Shown here piece after piece: positions 15,687 to 22,744 of a stretch of 38,380 nt of DNA. The stretch covers positions 1 through 38,380 of the forward strand of contig NZ_JAEQMY010000044.1 of NCBI RefSeq assembly GCF_016743775.1, given 5' to 3'. The position numbers and the translations under genes were made by a program. Source of the DNA: Microvirga aerilata (GTDB lineage: Bacteria > Pseudomonadota > Alphaproteobacteria > Rhizobiales > Beijerinckiaceae). Numbering within the stretch: position 1 is the first letter of the stretch; each line of letters begins with the position of its first letter. The notes under the pieces are model-generated. The model had not been told where the DNA came from and made no database searches. It was given only the letters and a program-made list of their open reading frames with translations.

Positions 15687-15902
15687 ATGCCTTGGAACAC
15701 GAGACGCCTCGCGGGTTACGGAGCGGTGCTCGGCGTTGTCGTGAGTATCATCCACGCGTACGTCCATGCCTTCTGGAGCCAAACTCCCGAAGATGGACTG
15801 CTTGAGCATGTCCTCTGGACGATACCCTTCCGGGTAGTGGCTGGTGCTGCATTGTTCGCCGCCGTTTCTGTGATCCGCAACTGGCTCATGCAGAAACGAT
15901 AA
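15687..15902 (+). CDS. Small two-helix membrane protein X, copy 1
   Basis: The 71-residue protein starts MPWNTRRLAGYG. It has a first hydrophobic segment (AVLGVVVSIIHAYVHAF), a short polar loop (SQTPEDGLLEHV) and a second segment (FRVVAGAALFAAVSVI) ending RNWLMQKR. The gene at 18864 encodes a paralogue with the same plan (HLAVYGALLGIV...HAF...LFAAASVIRNWLVRKP). The start is uncertain, because an ATG at 15657 is also in frame and neither has a strong ribosome site. It converges on the gene at 15929 with 26 bases between stops. Function is unknown. The duplication as a pair argues that it is a real gene. Confidence 0.65.
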   Translation: MPWNTRRLAGYGAVLGVVVSIIHAYVHAFWSQTPEDGLLEHVLWTIPFRVVAGAALFAAVSVIRNWLMQKR

Positions 15903-15928
15903 TATCGAGAAGGGCGGGCACCGCGTCT

Positions 15929-16153
15929 CTAAGGGATGCTTCTCCAGGTGCGCATTATGCTCGCTCCCGTGTCATCCTCTTGGAGTGGCGACAGGCAGAT
16001 GAGATAGACAGCCATCCAGGTGAGAGTCGCCCCACCAAGGACGGCGAAGGCGAGCAATGCGGCGCGTACAATTTTGTTTCCCTGCAAGAGTTGGGAACCA
16101 GTGGCCCCAAGCCTCTGCTCCGCTTCGGTTAGATCGCGATTTTTGAGTTTCAT
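15929..16153 (-). CDS. Small single-helix membrane protein Y, intact copy B
   Basis: The 74-residue protein reads MKLKNRDLTEAEQRLGATGS, then a basic stretch and one membrane helix (AALLAFAVLGGATLTWMAVY LICL, split here), ending in a polar tail. AGGGG five bases before the ATG is a fair ribosome site. Relatives lie at 15141-15312 (frameshifted) and 19173-19364 (truncated), all sharing RLG-xGSQL and MAVYLICLSP. The basic N-terminus would be cytoplasmic. It is paired convergently with protein X. No known family was recognised. Confidence 0.7.
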   Translation of the reverse strand: MKLKNRDLTEAEQRLGATGSQLLQGNKIVRAALLAFAVLGGATLTWMAVYLICLSPLQEDDTGASIMRTWRSIP

Positions 16154-16368
16154 AGTGCCCCTGGCTTAGGGACCAACCATCCGCGTGGGCGCGTGAACAT
16201 CGACCAGATGGCCTATCACCCCACCGGTGCCACGCACGCGAAAACCAGCACCGCAGTTTTTGATAATTCACTTTCCCCCTTAGTTAGTACGGATCAGTTT
16301 AGGGAAGGTTGGGTCCCGCGGTTCTACTTCGACGTGCATGAGGGGAAGCACTGTCAATCAGGCGCTTT

Positions 16369-16842
16369 TTATCGGTGCTTGGCGGCCTTGGTAGCCTCGG
16401 TGCGAATGATGCGGGCCAAGTCGCGGGCCATGCCGGGGGTGACGGTGGCCTTCATGGTGCGGCCGGTCTGCACGTCATCGCCGGCGATGATGATGCCGCG
16501 TCCCTTGCGGGCGATCTTGAAGCTTATCTCGTCGTCACCCTTGCCGAAGGTGGCCTTCTTGCCGCCCTCCTTGTCGGTGCCGAACTCGTCCAATATATCG
16601 GCGATCTTCCGGGCCTGCGCGGGGCTCATGGCCGGGAAGGTGAAGGTCTGCATACTCAGGAACACGCGGCCTGCGGTTGGGACCACGTCGAAGCCGGGGA
16701 GGCGGTCGGGGAGGCGGCCGGCGGCGATCTCGGCGTTGATCAGGCGATCGATCACTTCGCTGATCGTGGTGCCATCAGCCTCGGCAAGAGCGCGCAACTG
16801 TGCGACGCGTGCGCCGGGTAACATGATGGTGGTCGATTTCAA
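16369..16842 (-). CDS. Ribbon-helix-helix DNA-binding protein
   Basis: The 157-residue product begins KSTTIMLPGARVAQLRALAE ADGTTISEVIDRLINAEIA (split here), a typical RHH (MetJ/Arc-type) module with a short beta strand and two helices. An unrecognised C-terminal domain follows (FTFPAMSPAQARKIADILDE..., then basic ISFKIARKGRGIIIAGD and DLARIIRTEATKAAK). The start is TTG at 16842, supported by AGAGG five bases upstream. No toxin gene is adjacent, so this looks like a lone regulator rather than an antitoxin. An inverted repeat over its promoter suggests autoregulation. Its GC-rich codon use differs from the low-coding surroundings. Confidence 0.78.
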   Translation of the reverse strand: MKSTTIMLPGARVAQLRALAEADGTTISEVIDRLINAEIAAGRLPDRLPGFDVVPTAGRVFLSMQTFTFPAMSPAQARKIADILDEFGTDKEGGKKATFGKGDDEISFKIARKGRGIIIAGDDVQTGRTMKATVTPGMARDLARIIRTEATKAAKHR

Positions 16843-16847
16843 GGTGT

Positions 16848-16895
16848 CCTCTAATTCTAGATCGTTAGAATAGAGGATGACCGCCGCCGGGTCAA
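16848..16895 (-). promoter_or_regulatory. Promoter with overlapping operator for the RHH gene
   Basis: On the minus strand TTGACC (16890-16895) and TATTCT (16867-16872) are separated by exactly 17 bases, a good sigma-70 promoter. The -10 lies inside an inverted repeat, ATTCTA (16854-16859) with TAGAAT (16866-16871), which extends outward as CCTCTA/TAGAGG with one extra A. The inner arm runs into the ribosome site. This arrangement suits an autorepressing RHH dimer. Confidence 0.6.
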
Positions 16896-16997
16896 GGCTA
16901 TTTCTATATGTTTAGAGGGTGGCGAAGGGGCACTTGGGCCGCGCGTGAAAACCGGCACCGCAATTTCGCGTAATCGTTTGAATGGAACTGGGCCGCG

Positions 16998-18113
16998 TTA
17001 AAAGTCCCCGAACAAGAAATCTCCGGATGTGAGTTGGCCCACTCTCAGGTCTTCGAGCACCAGCGACGGCAGGTCTTTAACGCTGGCGGGGAAGAAGTCG
17101 AACACCACGTCGTCCCCGACCTGCTCGCCTCGCGCCATGATCTCCTCGAAGGTGTCATACTGCCCCGCCTCCCCAGCAAAGATCACCAGATCGTCCGTCC
17201 CGGGCCGGAAGTCCTTCACCGTCAATCCGCCGAGGTTGTCCAGGGTGCCAAACGGATTGCCCAGCGCGAAGATGTCAGCTCCCCGCCCACCGGTCAGAAT
17301 GGCATCAAAGCGGGCAAAGATCACGTCATCGCTCGAGCCGCCATCGCTGACCGAACGCTCCAACTCGAAGTTCTCGTCAAACTGCCCAGTTCCGGAGAAA
17401 ATTACGTCATTGCCCGAGCCGCCAAAGACCTTGTCCACGCCACCACCGGCATCCAGAATGTCTCTGCCGTTGTTGCCCCGGATCAGATCGTTGCCAAGGC
17501 CACCCTCCACCCGGTCATCACCCGCGCCGCCCGAGATCGTGTCGTCCCCATAGTCCCCGCTCAGGAAGTCGGCTCCGCCTGCACCGCTGATCGTGTCATC
17601 GCCCACTCCGCCAAACACCACGTCACGGCCACGATTGCTAGCGATGTTGTCATCGCCCTGCCGGCCCCAGACAAAGGCGGTGCCGCTTCTCACGTGGATG
17701 GTGTCCTCACCCAATCCGCCCCAGGCCACAGACACGTCGCTTCGCAGCACCAGCCTGTCCTCGTCAGCGGTGCCATAGGCGAGGTTTGGGGTCACGCTTG
17801 CCGGAACCCAGGCACCGTAGATAAAGGCTGACCGATCATCGTCATTGGTCAGCAGCGCTCCGCCATATTCTATCTGGTCCAGGCGAAGGGTCGGGCCATC
17901 TGGATCATCGGAATGGAACAGGCTAGCGCGGAGTTGATCGAGCGGCCGATGGTCGTCGCTTGATGACAGCAGAATGGTGGCAAAGGCCGCAAATCGCTCC
18001 AAGCTAACCGGAGCCGCTGTAACAGGCCGAAATTCGACTTGTGCTAGGGTGAAAGTCGCAATTACCAGGACGAGCAGCCACGCGGCCTAGCGGAAGAAGA
18101 CCCTGGGTGTCAT
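16998..18113 (-). pseudogene. RTX (haemolysin-type calcium-binding repeat) protein with stop in the signal-peptide region
   Basis: From 18002 the minus strand is open for 334 codons and encodes about nine GGxGxDxxx nonapeptides (GGVGDDTISG, GDYGDDTISG, GGAGDDRVEG, GGSGNDVIFSG) plus a C-terminal block typical of secreted RTX proteins. Upstream in the same frame is an ATG at 18113: MTPRVFFR, then TAG at 18087-18089, then AAWLLVLVIATFTLAQVEFR PV (split here), a convincing signal peptide. One change (CAG to TAG would suffice) thus separates start and protein. The only start after the stop is TTG at 18002, which lacks a ribosome site and the leader. The segment LAQVEFRPVTAAPVSLERFA also resembles the front of VanZ-like proteins, so the gene may be a fusion. 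Confidence 0.7.
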
Positions 18114-18150
18114 GGGAGCGGTGTAACTGATAAAGCCCGGCTGTGTGTGG

Positions 18151-18591
18151 CTATTGATGCCGCATATAGAACGAGGCAACTTTGCACAAGGTCCGGTATG
18201 GAACGTGAGCCGCGGCGCTCCGGGTCAGCCACTCCGTGCAGAAAATTCTGGTTTCATCCTTGGGCAGGGTGGTTCCGCAGATATGGTCCTCGCTCTCCCA
18301 CGTGATGACAACGACTGATTTGATCCCTGCTCGTGTCCGCTCCGCGGCGCGTCTGAATGTGACCGAGAGTGCTTCCTCTTCGGTTGAGTAGGTGGCGAAC
18401 GTCTCTCCATCATACGAGACCGACCAGAGACCCTCCCTTGTTTGCGTGACCACAAAGCGTTCCAAGCCTGCGGCTCCCTGTGAGTTCCGGTAGACAAGCT
18501 TTAGGTACAGGGCTTTGCCCAAGCACCAGGTCCAAGGGAATAGCCCAACACCAAGAGTCTGATCCGGCATAGGAACTCGCAGGGGCTTCAC
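18151..18591 (-). CDS. Hypothetical protein with DUF2188-like core
   Basis: The 146-residue product carries RFVVTQTREGLWSVSYDGET FATYSTEEEALSVTFRRAAE RTRAGIKSVVVITWE (split here). That plan, a strand, W-V, a substrate-like loop, an alanine-rich helix and a final strand, resembles DUF2188 proteins. The flanks have no recognised relatives, and four cysteines (positions about 23 to 136) are unusual. The start is GTG 18591 or ATG 18570 (MPDQTLGVG); neither has a clear ribosome site. A broken partial copy lies at 15017-15140. Function is unknown. Confidence 0.55.
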   Translation of the reverse strand: MKPLRVPMPDQTLGVGLFPWTWCLGKALYLKLVYRNSQGAAGLERFVVTQTREGLWSVSYDGETFATYSTEEEALSVTFRRAAERTRAGIKSVVVITWESEDHICGTTLPKDETRIFCTEWLTRSAAAHVPYRTLCKVASFYMRHQ

Positions 18592-18863
18592 TCAAACACC
18601 TGTGACGTGACGGCATTATCCATTGTATGGAACGTATGATCGCCAGAGGCTCGGGAGAGCGGCCTCCGGCGGTCTGATACGCACACTCAGACCTTGCGGG
18701 TGGACCAGAAACGCAACGGTCATCCTCACCATCGCCTAGACTTCAGTCCGCTGTGCTCAGTTGCGGCCGCGCGAGTTCACATCAAGGGATGATGGAACTC
18801 CTCAGGGCGGGAACCTGGGACCAAGCCTAGCCTCAGGTGGATTGTGGCTGTAAGCACTGGAGG

Positions 18864-19115
18864 ATGAGAAGTAGGCTTAGATCGAAAAGGCGGTGGGATA
18901 CGGCGCATCTGGCAGTTTACGGCGCTTTGCTGGGCATAGTCCTGGGGATGCTTGAACAATTCTGCCATGCCTTCTGTCCCGCCTCTTGGCAGCATAGTCC
19001 GGGAGAGAACCTGTTCGCCCATGTTCTCATCGAGGCTGTGGTTGGTGCAGTCGCCGGAGCAACCCTGTTTGCCGCCGCTTCTGTTATCCGCAACTGGCTC
19101 GTGCGAAAGCCGTAA
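18864..19115 (+). CDS. Small two-helix membrane protein X, copy 2
   Basis: The 83-residue protein has a basic N-terminus (MRSRLRSKRRWDTAHL), helix one (AVYGALLGIVLGMLEQF), a polar loop, and helix two (VVGAVAGATLFAAASVI) ending RNWLVRKP. It aligns with copy 1 at 15687, including the final RNWL-x-K. GTG at 18837 would add nine residues; the ATG has GGAGG directly against it, which is too close for a normal ribosome site, so the start is uncertain. It points at the truncated Y copy, 57 bases away. Function is unknown. Confidence 0.6.
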   Translation: MRSRLRSKRRWDTAHLAVYGALLGIVLGMLEQFCHAFCPASWQHSPGENLFAHVLIEAVVGAVAGATLFAAASVIRNWLVRKP

Positions 19116-19139
19116 TTTGCATAGTACTCTGTTTGGAAC

Positions 19140-19160
19140 CGCCCCGAGAAGTGCGGGGCG
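19140..19160. terminator. GC-rich hairpin between convergent X2 and Y copy C
   Basis: CGCCCCG (19140-19146) pairs with CGGGGCG (19154-19160) around a seven-base loop. It lies between the two convergent stops, where a bidirectional terminator would be expected. No T-run follows on either side, so termination strength is uncertain. Confidence 0.45.
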
Positions 19161-19172
19161 CCGCCTCCGTGC

Positions 19173-19364
19173 TTACTTAATCCAGGACCGTATTGCGCTC
19201 ACCCCCGGGTCACTGTCCTGGAGCGGCGGAGACAGGCAGATGAGATAGACGGCCATCCCGGCGAGAACCGCCACACCGCAAACGGCAAGGGTGAGCATGC
19301 CGGCGCGGACTATTCTGTCTCGTCTGTCTCGCGCGAGCTGGGAGCCGGCGGTCCCAAGCCTCTG
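19173..19364 (-). pseudogene. Small membrane protein Y, copy C (5'-truncated)
   Basis: The frame reads RLGTAGSQLARDRRDRIVRA GMLTLAVCGVAVLAGMAVYL ICLSPP (split here) and ends RSWIK, paralogous to the intact copy B. The homology stops at about 19364, where the first dozen residues and the ATG should be; instead the DNA is a ParB fragment on the other strand. The frame stays open further upstream but that part is antisense to the ParB fragment. It is probably not translated. Confidence 0.6.
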
Positions 19365-19510
19365 CCGCAGAACGTGGAGGCGCTTGCAGAGAGCATGATG
19401 GAGAAGGGGCAGGAAGCACCCATTCTCGTGCGGCCGGACGGCAACCGCTTTGTTCTGGTGGAAGGCTTGCACTGACTGGAGGCCTGCAAGTCCCTCGGGA
19501 AGACAACGGT
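19362..19510 (+). pseudogene. ParB-like nuclease domain fragment with internal stop
   Basis: The plus strand reads LPQNVEALAESMMEKGQEAP ILVRPDGNRFVLVEGLH (split here), then TGA at 19473-19475, then LEACKSLGKTTV. This is the ParB/Srx N-terminal motif (la.Si...Gq..PI.Vrp....y.LveG.hRleA.k.LG..tV) with the arginine codon of GxHRLEA changed to a stop (CGA to TGA would suffice). Both ends are missing. It is a remnant of a ParB-domain gene that invaded, or was joined to, copy C of protein Y. Confidence 0.7.
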
Positions 19511-19563
19511 GCCTACTCCGGATCCGTCAGGATTACTCGTCATCGGATCTGCGCTGAGGAGGC

Positions 19564-19761
19564 TTAATCGGTTGGATTCCCACCGCCTGCTTCACGGCCG
19601 TCATAGCCACCCACTTCGCGCTCTGCCTGCTTCCAATGTTCTCGCGCGCGTCCATCTGGGCAGCCTTGCTCTCTCCAGATCTTCAAGGCGCGCAGCCTGA
19701 TCCTTTCTTCCCGGATTCGCTCCTCCCGATCTTTCTGGATCCGCTCTTCCCGATCCGGCAT
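19564..19761 (-). CDS. DUF2934-domain protein
   Basis: The 65-residue product contains REERIRLRALKIWREQGCPD GRAREHWKQAEREV (split here), matching DUF2934 (eerIreRAyelWeReGrPeGrdleHWlqAE). A short charged repeat (REERIQKDREERIREERIR) precedes it. The ATG at 19761 follows AGAGGAAG by about seven bases; a GTG at 19794 is less likely. Function of the family is unknown. Such genes are common accessory genes in Hyphomicrobiales. Confidence 0.78.
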   Translation of the reverse strand: MPDREERIQKDREERIREERIRLRALKIWREQGCPDGRAREHWKQAEREVGGYDGREAGGGNPTD

Positions 19762-20012
19762 GATGGCTTCCTCTGGACTTGTGATGCGGGCCACGGTTCC
19801 AACACGCGGATAGCAGCAGTTCGATCTGAAGCTCAGGGTTTCGCGGCGGCGTCGTTTTTCTCATAGTGCTGATCGTCAGGGTTCTGGAGGTGGACCTGTC
19901 GAATCTCCTCTGCCCGATTACGTCAGTCTGTCAAAGACCCAATGAACTGCTGTTGTGCTTGCTGTCCATCTTGTTACTCTTTTTCGTGAAGCCACAACCG
20001 CCTTGATATGGC

Positions 20013-20330
20013 TTAGAAGCGCCCCCTGCGTTCGAACTCCCGCCTCACATCATCCATCCTCCGGCTCAGCCCTTCAATAGCGCGCGTGACATCTCGAACA
20101 TCGTCGCGGGTGACCGCCGCAGCTTGATCAGAAGAAGACGTTGACGAGCCGGTTTCCCGCCTTGCGTCAGGACAGTCTGGCAGCCCATCGCGCCGATAGC
20201 GTAGACTGAGGGAGTCCCCGAGCTTGAAATAGGTGCATCCGCCCTCAGGATCCCGCCATAGCGCTGGAGCGTCTTGGGCAAGCGAAGGGGCGGTGCTGAG
20301 AAGGCTGGCAATCAGGACTAGGTTTCGCAT
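20013..20330 (-). CDS. Small secreted protein with C-terminal coiled coil
   Basis: The 105-residue product has a signal peptide (MRNLVLIASLLSTAPSLAQ). A compact segment with two cysteines follows (WRDPEGGCTYFKLGDSLSLR YRRDGLPDC, split here), then a charged helix (VTRDDVRDVTRAIEGLSRRM DDVRREFERRG, split here) likely to form a coiled coil. I chose the ATG at 20330 because it opens the signal peptide, although its ribosome site is weak; the frame extends to 20405. No family was recognised. A periplasmic location is inferred. Confidence 0.6.
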   Translation of the reverse strand: MRNLVLIASLLSTAPSLAQDAPALWRDPEGGCTYFKLGDSLSLRYRRDGLPDCPDARRETGSSTSSSDQAAAVTRDDVRDVTRAIEGLSRRMDDVRREFERRGRF

Positions 20331-20420
20331 CGTGCCAGCATGAACCGAGGCGCTGGACCTGTCCAATACTCGAATGAGCCTTCTCTGAAGCATGTTATCC
20401 TTCAACCCAAGGCTCCCGCC

Positions 20421-20600
20421 TTATGTTGCCTGGCTACGCTCCCGCTCCTTTCGGCGCAGAGCAAGAAGAAGATCAAGCTGCTCGTCGGATATGGGGCTCG
20501 TATCAGGTGGGAGGTAAACGCTTCGCATCAGCTCAGCGATTCGGTTTTTGGCGTCGCGATTGATGCTTGCCGCTTCGGACTTTCTTTTTCGGTCAGGCAC
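20421..20600 (-). CDS. Small basic hypothetical protein
   Basis: A 59-residue frame reads MPDRKRKSEAASINRDAKNR IAELMRSVYLPPDT (split here), then SPISDEQLDLLLALRRKERE RSQAT (split here). It starts at GTG 20600, nine bases after AGAGG. The composition (basic N-terminus, two likely helices, no low-complexity noise) looks coding. A perfect CtrA-type box lies 56 bases upstream. No relative was recognised. The function is unknown. Confidence 0.5.
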   Translation of the reverse strand: MPDRKRKSEAASINRDAKNRIAELMRSVYLPPDTSPISDEQLDLLLALRRKERERSQAT

Positions 20601-20969
20601 GGATGCTTACCTCTGATACGCGATGCATGCGTCCCGAAGACTGGGGCGAGTATGGTTAACATACGGTTAACCTTAGCCTTAAGCATCTGGAGGGGAAGGG
20701 TAAATAGCCGCTGGGATGATTCTGTGCAACAGAGGAGCTGAGGCCTCTTCGCTGCATTGGAGGCAGAGGGTGAGGGAGGTTGGCTCGGAGCGTCCTGGCT
20801 CTCTCAACCTGCCAGACCGCATCCGAGTTTATGGGCATCGAGCACCAGTAACAGGGGCTCCCGTGCGCTAGATCACATCACTGGTCATGGCTCTTCGATA
20901 GAGATGAAGCCCCTTGTCATCATCATAAAGTCAAGGTGTGTGCCACCTATCCGAAGGATCGAAGCAACC
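20601..20969. other. Intergenic region with CtrA box
   Basis: The only feature I can support in this stretch is the TTAA-N7-TTAAC box at 20656-20671 (listed separately). Plus-strand frames starting at 20340 and 20757 cross it but lack ribosome sites and coding character in this part. Confidence 0.4.
20656..20671. promoter_or_regulatory. Perfect CtrA-type box
   Basis: TTAAcatacggTTAAC matches the full CtrA consensus TTAA-N7-TTAAC without mismatch, and both halves are flanked by GG to give GGTTAAC twice. It lies 56 bases before the small gene ending at 20600. The consensus is established for Caulobacter and relatives; its use here is inferred. Confidence 0.5.
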
Positions 20970-21146
20970 ATGGCGGGCAGAAAGTCAGAGCCGGGCCGCG
21001 AAGCGCACAAGGAAGCGGTGCGTTTGTCCCGGAAGAGCCGCCACATTCCTATAGGGACACTTCTCTTGAGTGGCTTGCTGCTGGCAGGCATTCTCTCCAC
21101 TGTCGTCATGGTCATTGAGCAGGGCCCTTCGAACCCTATCCCCTAG
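20970..21146 (+). CDS. Small single-pass membrane protein
   Basis: The 58-residue product starts MAGRKSEPGREAHKEAVRLS, continues RKSRHIPIG, and has one membrane helix (TLLLSGLLLAGILSTVVMVI) with a short tail EQGPSNPIP. The positive-inside rule puts the basic N-terminus in the cytoplasm. AAGGA about 11 bases upstream is a weak ribosome site. It is not related in sequence to the X and Y proteins. Function is unknown. Confidence 0.5.
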   Translation: MAGRKSEPGREAHKEAVRLSRKSRHIPIGTLLLSGLLLAGILSTVVMVIEQGPSNPIP

Positions 21147-21560
21147 GAGCCAAGCCGGAAAGCTTTATGAAGGTCCGCGAGGGGCGTCTCCCCGAATGCT
21201 AAGGGTTTGAGCAACGAGTGCACATCGCTTTGAACCATTTGTCTCGACCGTGCAGACTGGCATCGTGCGCATCCTGGAGCAGTGTCGCTGCCATTGTGAA
21301 GCAGCGGAAGTGTTTTCGGCGCACCGGCCGGGTGTATCAAGCCCGGCCGGCACTTGGCACTCGCACCTGGAGAGAGCGCTCATGCCCAGGCGAAATAATA
21401 CCCCTCAATATGACCCCGGTGAACCCGGCAGAGCGCACCCTTAAGGGCGGGGTTGAGGCAGATAGTACTCTTAGTGTGAATACGGATATCGCTGTAGACT
21501 TCGGGAGCCTTGAACGTGGAATTGTGTACCCCGTGTGCGGGAATGGCCGTCAGCGGCCTG
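21147..21560. other. Intergenic region without a supported gene
   Basis: A plus-strand frame from 21218 to 21589 exists but has irregular codon use, no ribosome site and no family resemblance, and its end is antisense to the next gene. Nothing else was seen. Confidence 0.35.
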
Positions 21561-21881
21561 CTAATGGGACGCACGGTTGCGGCGCATGAGGTGCTCCCAG
21601 TTCTTGAAGCGACGGAGGATCCAGGCAACCGCATCCTCGAAGGTCAGGAATGTTTCTTCTACCCCGCTGATAGGACCGAACCCGGCAGCAATGGACAAAG
21701 CGCCCGTAAGGCCAGACTCCTCGTCCTCATCGGAGCGGCAGACCAGAATAGCTGCAAGGGTGCCATCCACGAAAACGAGCCGCCCATCCTCTTCTCGGGT
21801 GAAGCGGCTGCCTACTCGAACAGACTGCCAGGTTACTCTCATCGTCGTGGGAGAATGCCCTTGCTGAGATGCAGAGTTCAT
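21561..21881 (-). CDS. Hypothetical protein (unknown family)
   Basis: The 106-residue frame has a convincing folded-protein core: MRVTWQSVRVGSRFTREEDG, LVFVDGTLAAILVCRSDEDE, GLTGALSIAAGFGPISGVEE and TFLTFEDAVAWILRRF. The repeated strand/helix pattern and GC-rich third positions support coding. Start is ATG 21881 or 21842 (MRVTWQ); neither has a clear Shine-Dalgarno sequence. It overlaps the 3' part of the frame beginning at 22020. No function can be assigned. Confidence 0.55.
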   Translation of the reverse strand: MNSASQQGHSPTTMRVTWQSVRVGSRFTREEDGRLVFVDGTLAAILVCRSDEDEESGLTGALSIAAGFGPISGVEETFLTFEDAVAWILRRFKNWEHLMRRNRASH

Positions 21882-22020
21882 TCACATATGTTGGACCTGC
21901 CCGGTCACCCACCCTGCACAAGGGATCTGAGGCGTCGAACCAGATGGCCTGGAACGCTCGGCGCGCTCCGTCGCGGATCTCGTCCAACCCGTCTTGCAGG
22001 GACTTGATCTTCCCTGCCAT
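21727..22020 (-). CDS. Possible small gene, perhaps decayed at its 3' end
   Basis: The first 45 or so codons (MAGKIKSLQDGLDEIRDGAR RAFQAIWFDASDPLCRVGD, split here) have strong GC-rich third positions and an amphipathic helix. The remainder, overlapping the gene at 21881 in another frame, does not look coding. Either a short gene lost its true 3' end by deletion, or the true product is shorter. There is no clear ribosome site. Confidence 0.3.
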   Translation of the reverse strand: MAGKIKSLQDGLDEIRDGARRAFQAIWFDASDPLCRVGDRAGPTYVNELCISARAFSHDDESNLAVCSSRQPLHPRRGWAARFRGWHPCSYSGLPLR

Positions 22021-22188
22021 CTCTTCGAAGGAGGCACACTCTGGAGTGATGAACAGGCGTCCATGTTCGCCCCGGATTTAAGCGCATGAGAGCAATCCTG
22101 ACGGATGCCGGGTTGTCTGGCGTTTCCGGCCTGTTGTCCAACTCAAAGGCTCCAATATGTGCGGGCAGGGTTCCTTGCTTGCGGCGCG

Positions 22189-22479
22189 TCAGGCTGGGAC
22201 GACAGCCAGGACCTCGCCCATGGTGATTTCAGGCTCCCCGTTGATGATGCCGACCAAGCTTCCCCGGATCCAAGCCAGAGCCTTCTCGTTTGCCGCGATG
22301 GCGGCCTCTTTGCTGTCGAACATGGTCACGGACCCACCGACCCCATTCCCAGCATCAAACACATAGTAGCCCTGAAATCCGGGAGATTGCTTGAGCAAAT
22401 AACCAAGGCCGCTTTCAGCCCGGCGGGCAGCCTCCGTCACGGATCTCATGTGGTTGAACTTGCGGATGACCAAGTACAT
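22189..22479 (-). CDS. Antibiotic-biosynthesis-monooxygenase-like (ABM fold) small protein
   Basis: The 96-residue product MYLVIRKFNHMRSVTEAARR, ESGLGYLLKQSPGFQGYYVF, GGSVTMFDSKEAAIAANEKA and VGIINGEPEITMGEVLAVVP has the ABM/dimeric alpha-beta barrel layout: an initial strand YLVIRKF, a helix, a GF-GYYVF strand, S-TMFDS, a helix, and a final strand. Such proteins bind small ligands or act as cofactor-free oxygenases; the activity here is unknown. GGAGG five bases before ATG 22479 fixes the start. Confidence 0.72.
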   Translation of the reverse strand: MYLVIRKFNHMRSVTEAARRAESGLGYLLKQSPGFQGYYVFDAGNGVGGSVTMFDSKEAAIAANEKALAWIRGSLVGIINGEPEITMGEVLAVVPA

Positions 22480-22744
22480 GACCGCCTCCAGCCGTTGAGG
22501 GGTGTAATCCTTCCGTAAGTTATCATGTCCGGGAGACTTCGTCTCTGGGCGAAGCCTCCTCCCCACCCGCGTCGGCAGAAGGCGGGGTGGTGTCGCGGTG
22601 TTGGCGCGTGTGCATGGTCAACACCCTGGTCGCCGGCCATGCGGGCTGAGGCGCAGGTCACAGCGGGGAGGGCAAGGGCCAAATCTGACGATAAAGACGT
22701 GGGGCAGTCACCCCACGCTGCTTGTCGTTCGGGGAGTTCGCCAA

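Noticed and set aside
16369..16842. Toxin-antitoxin pair
   Set aside because: Only the RHH regulator is present; neither neighbour resembles a RelE, MazF or PIN toxin.
19870..20010. Minus-strand coding-like stretch (NRAEEIRQVHLQNPDD...)
   Set aside because: It is short, lacks a start, follows an in-frame TGA and has no recognised relative, so I could not support it as a gene.
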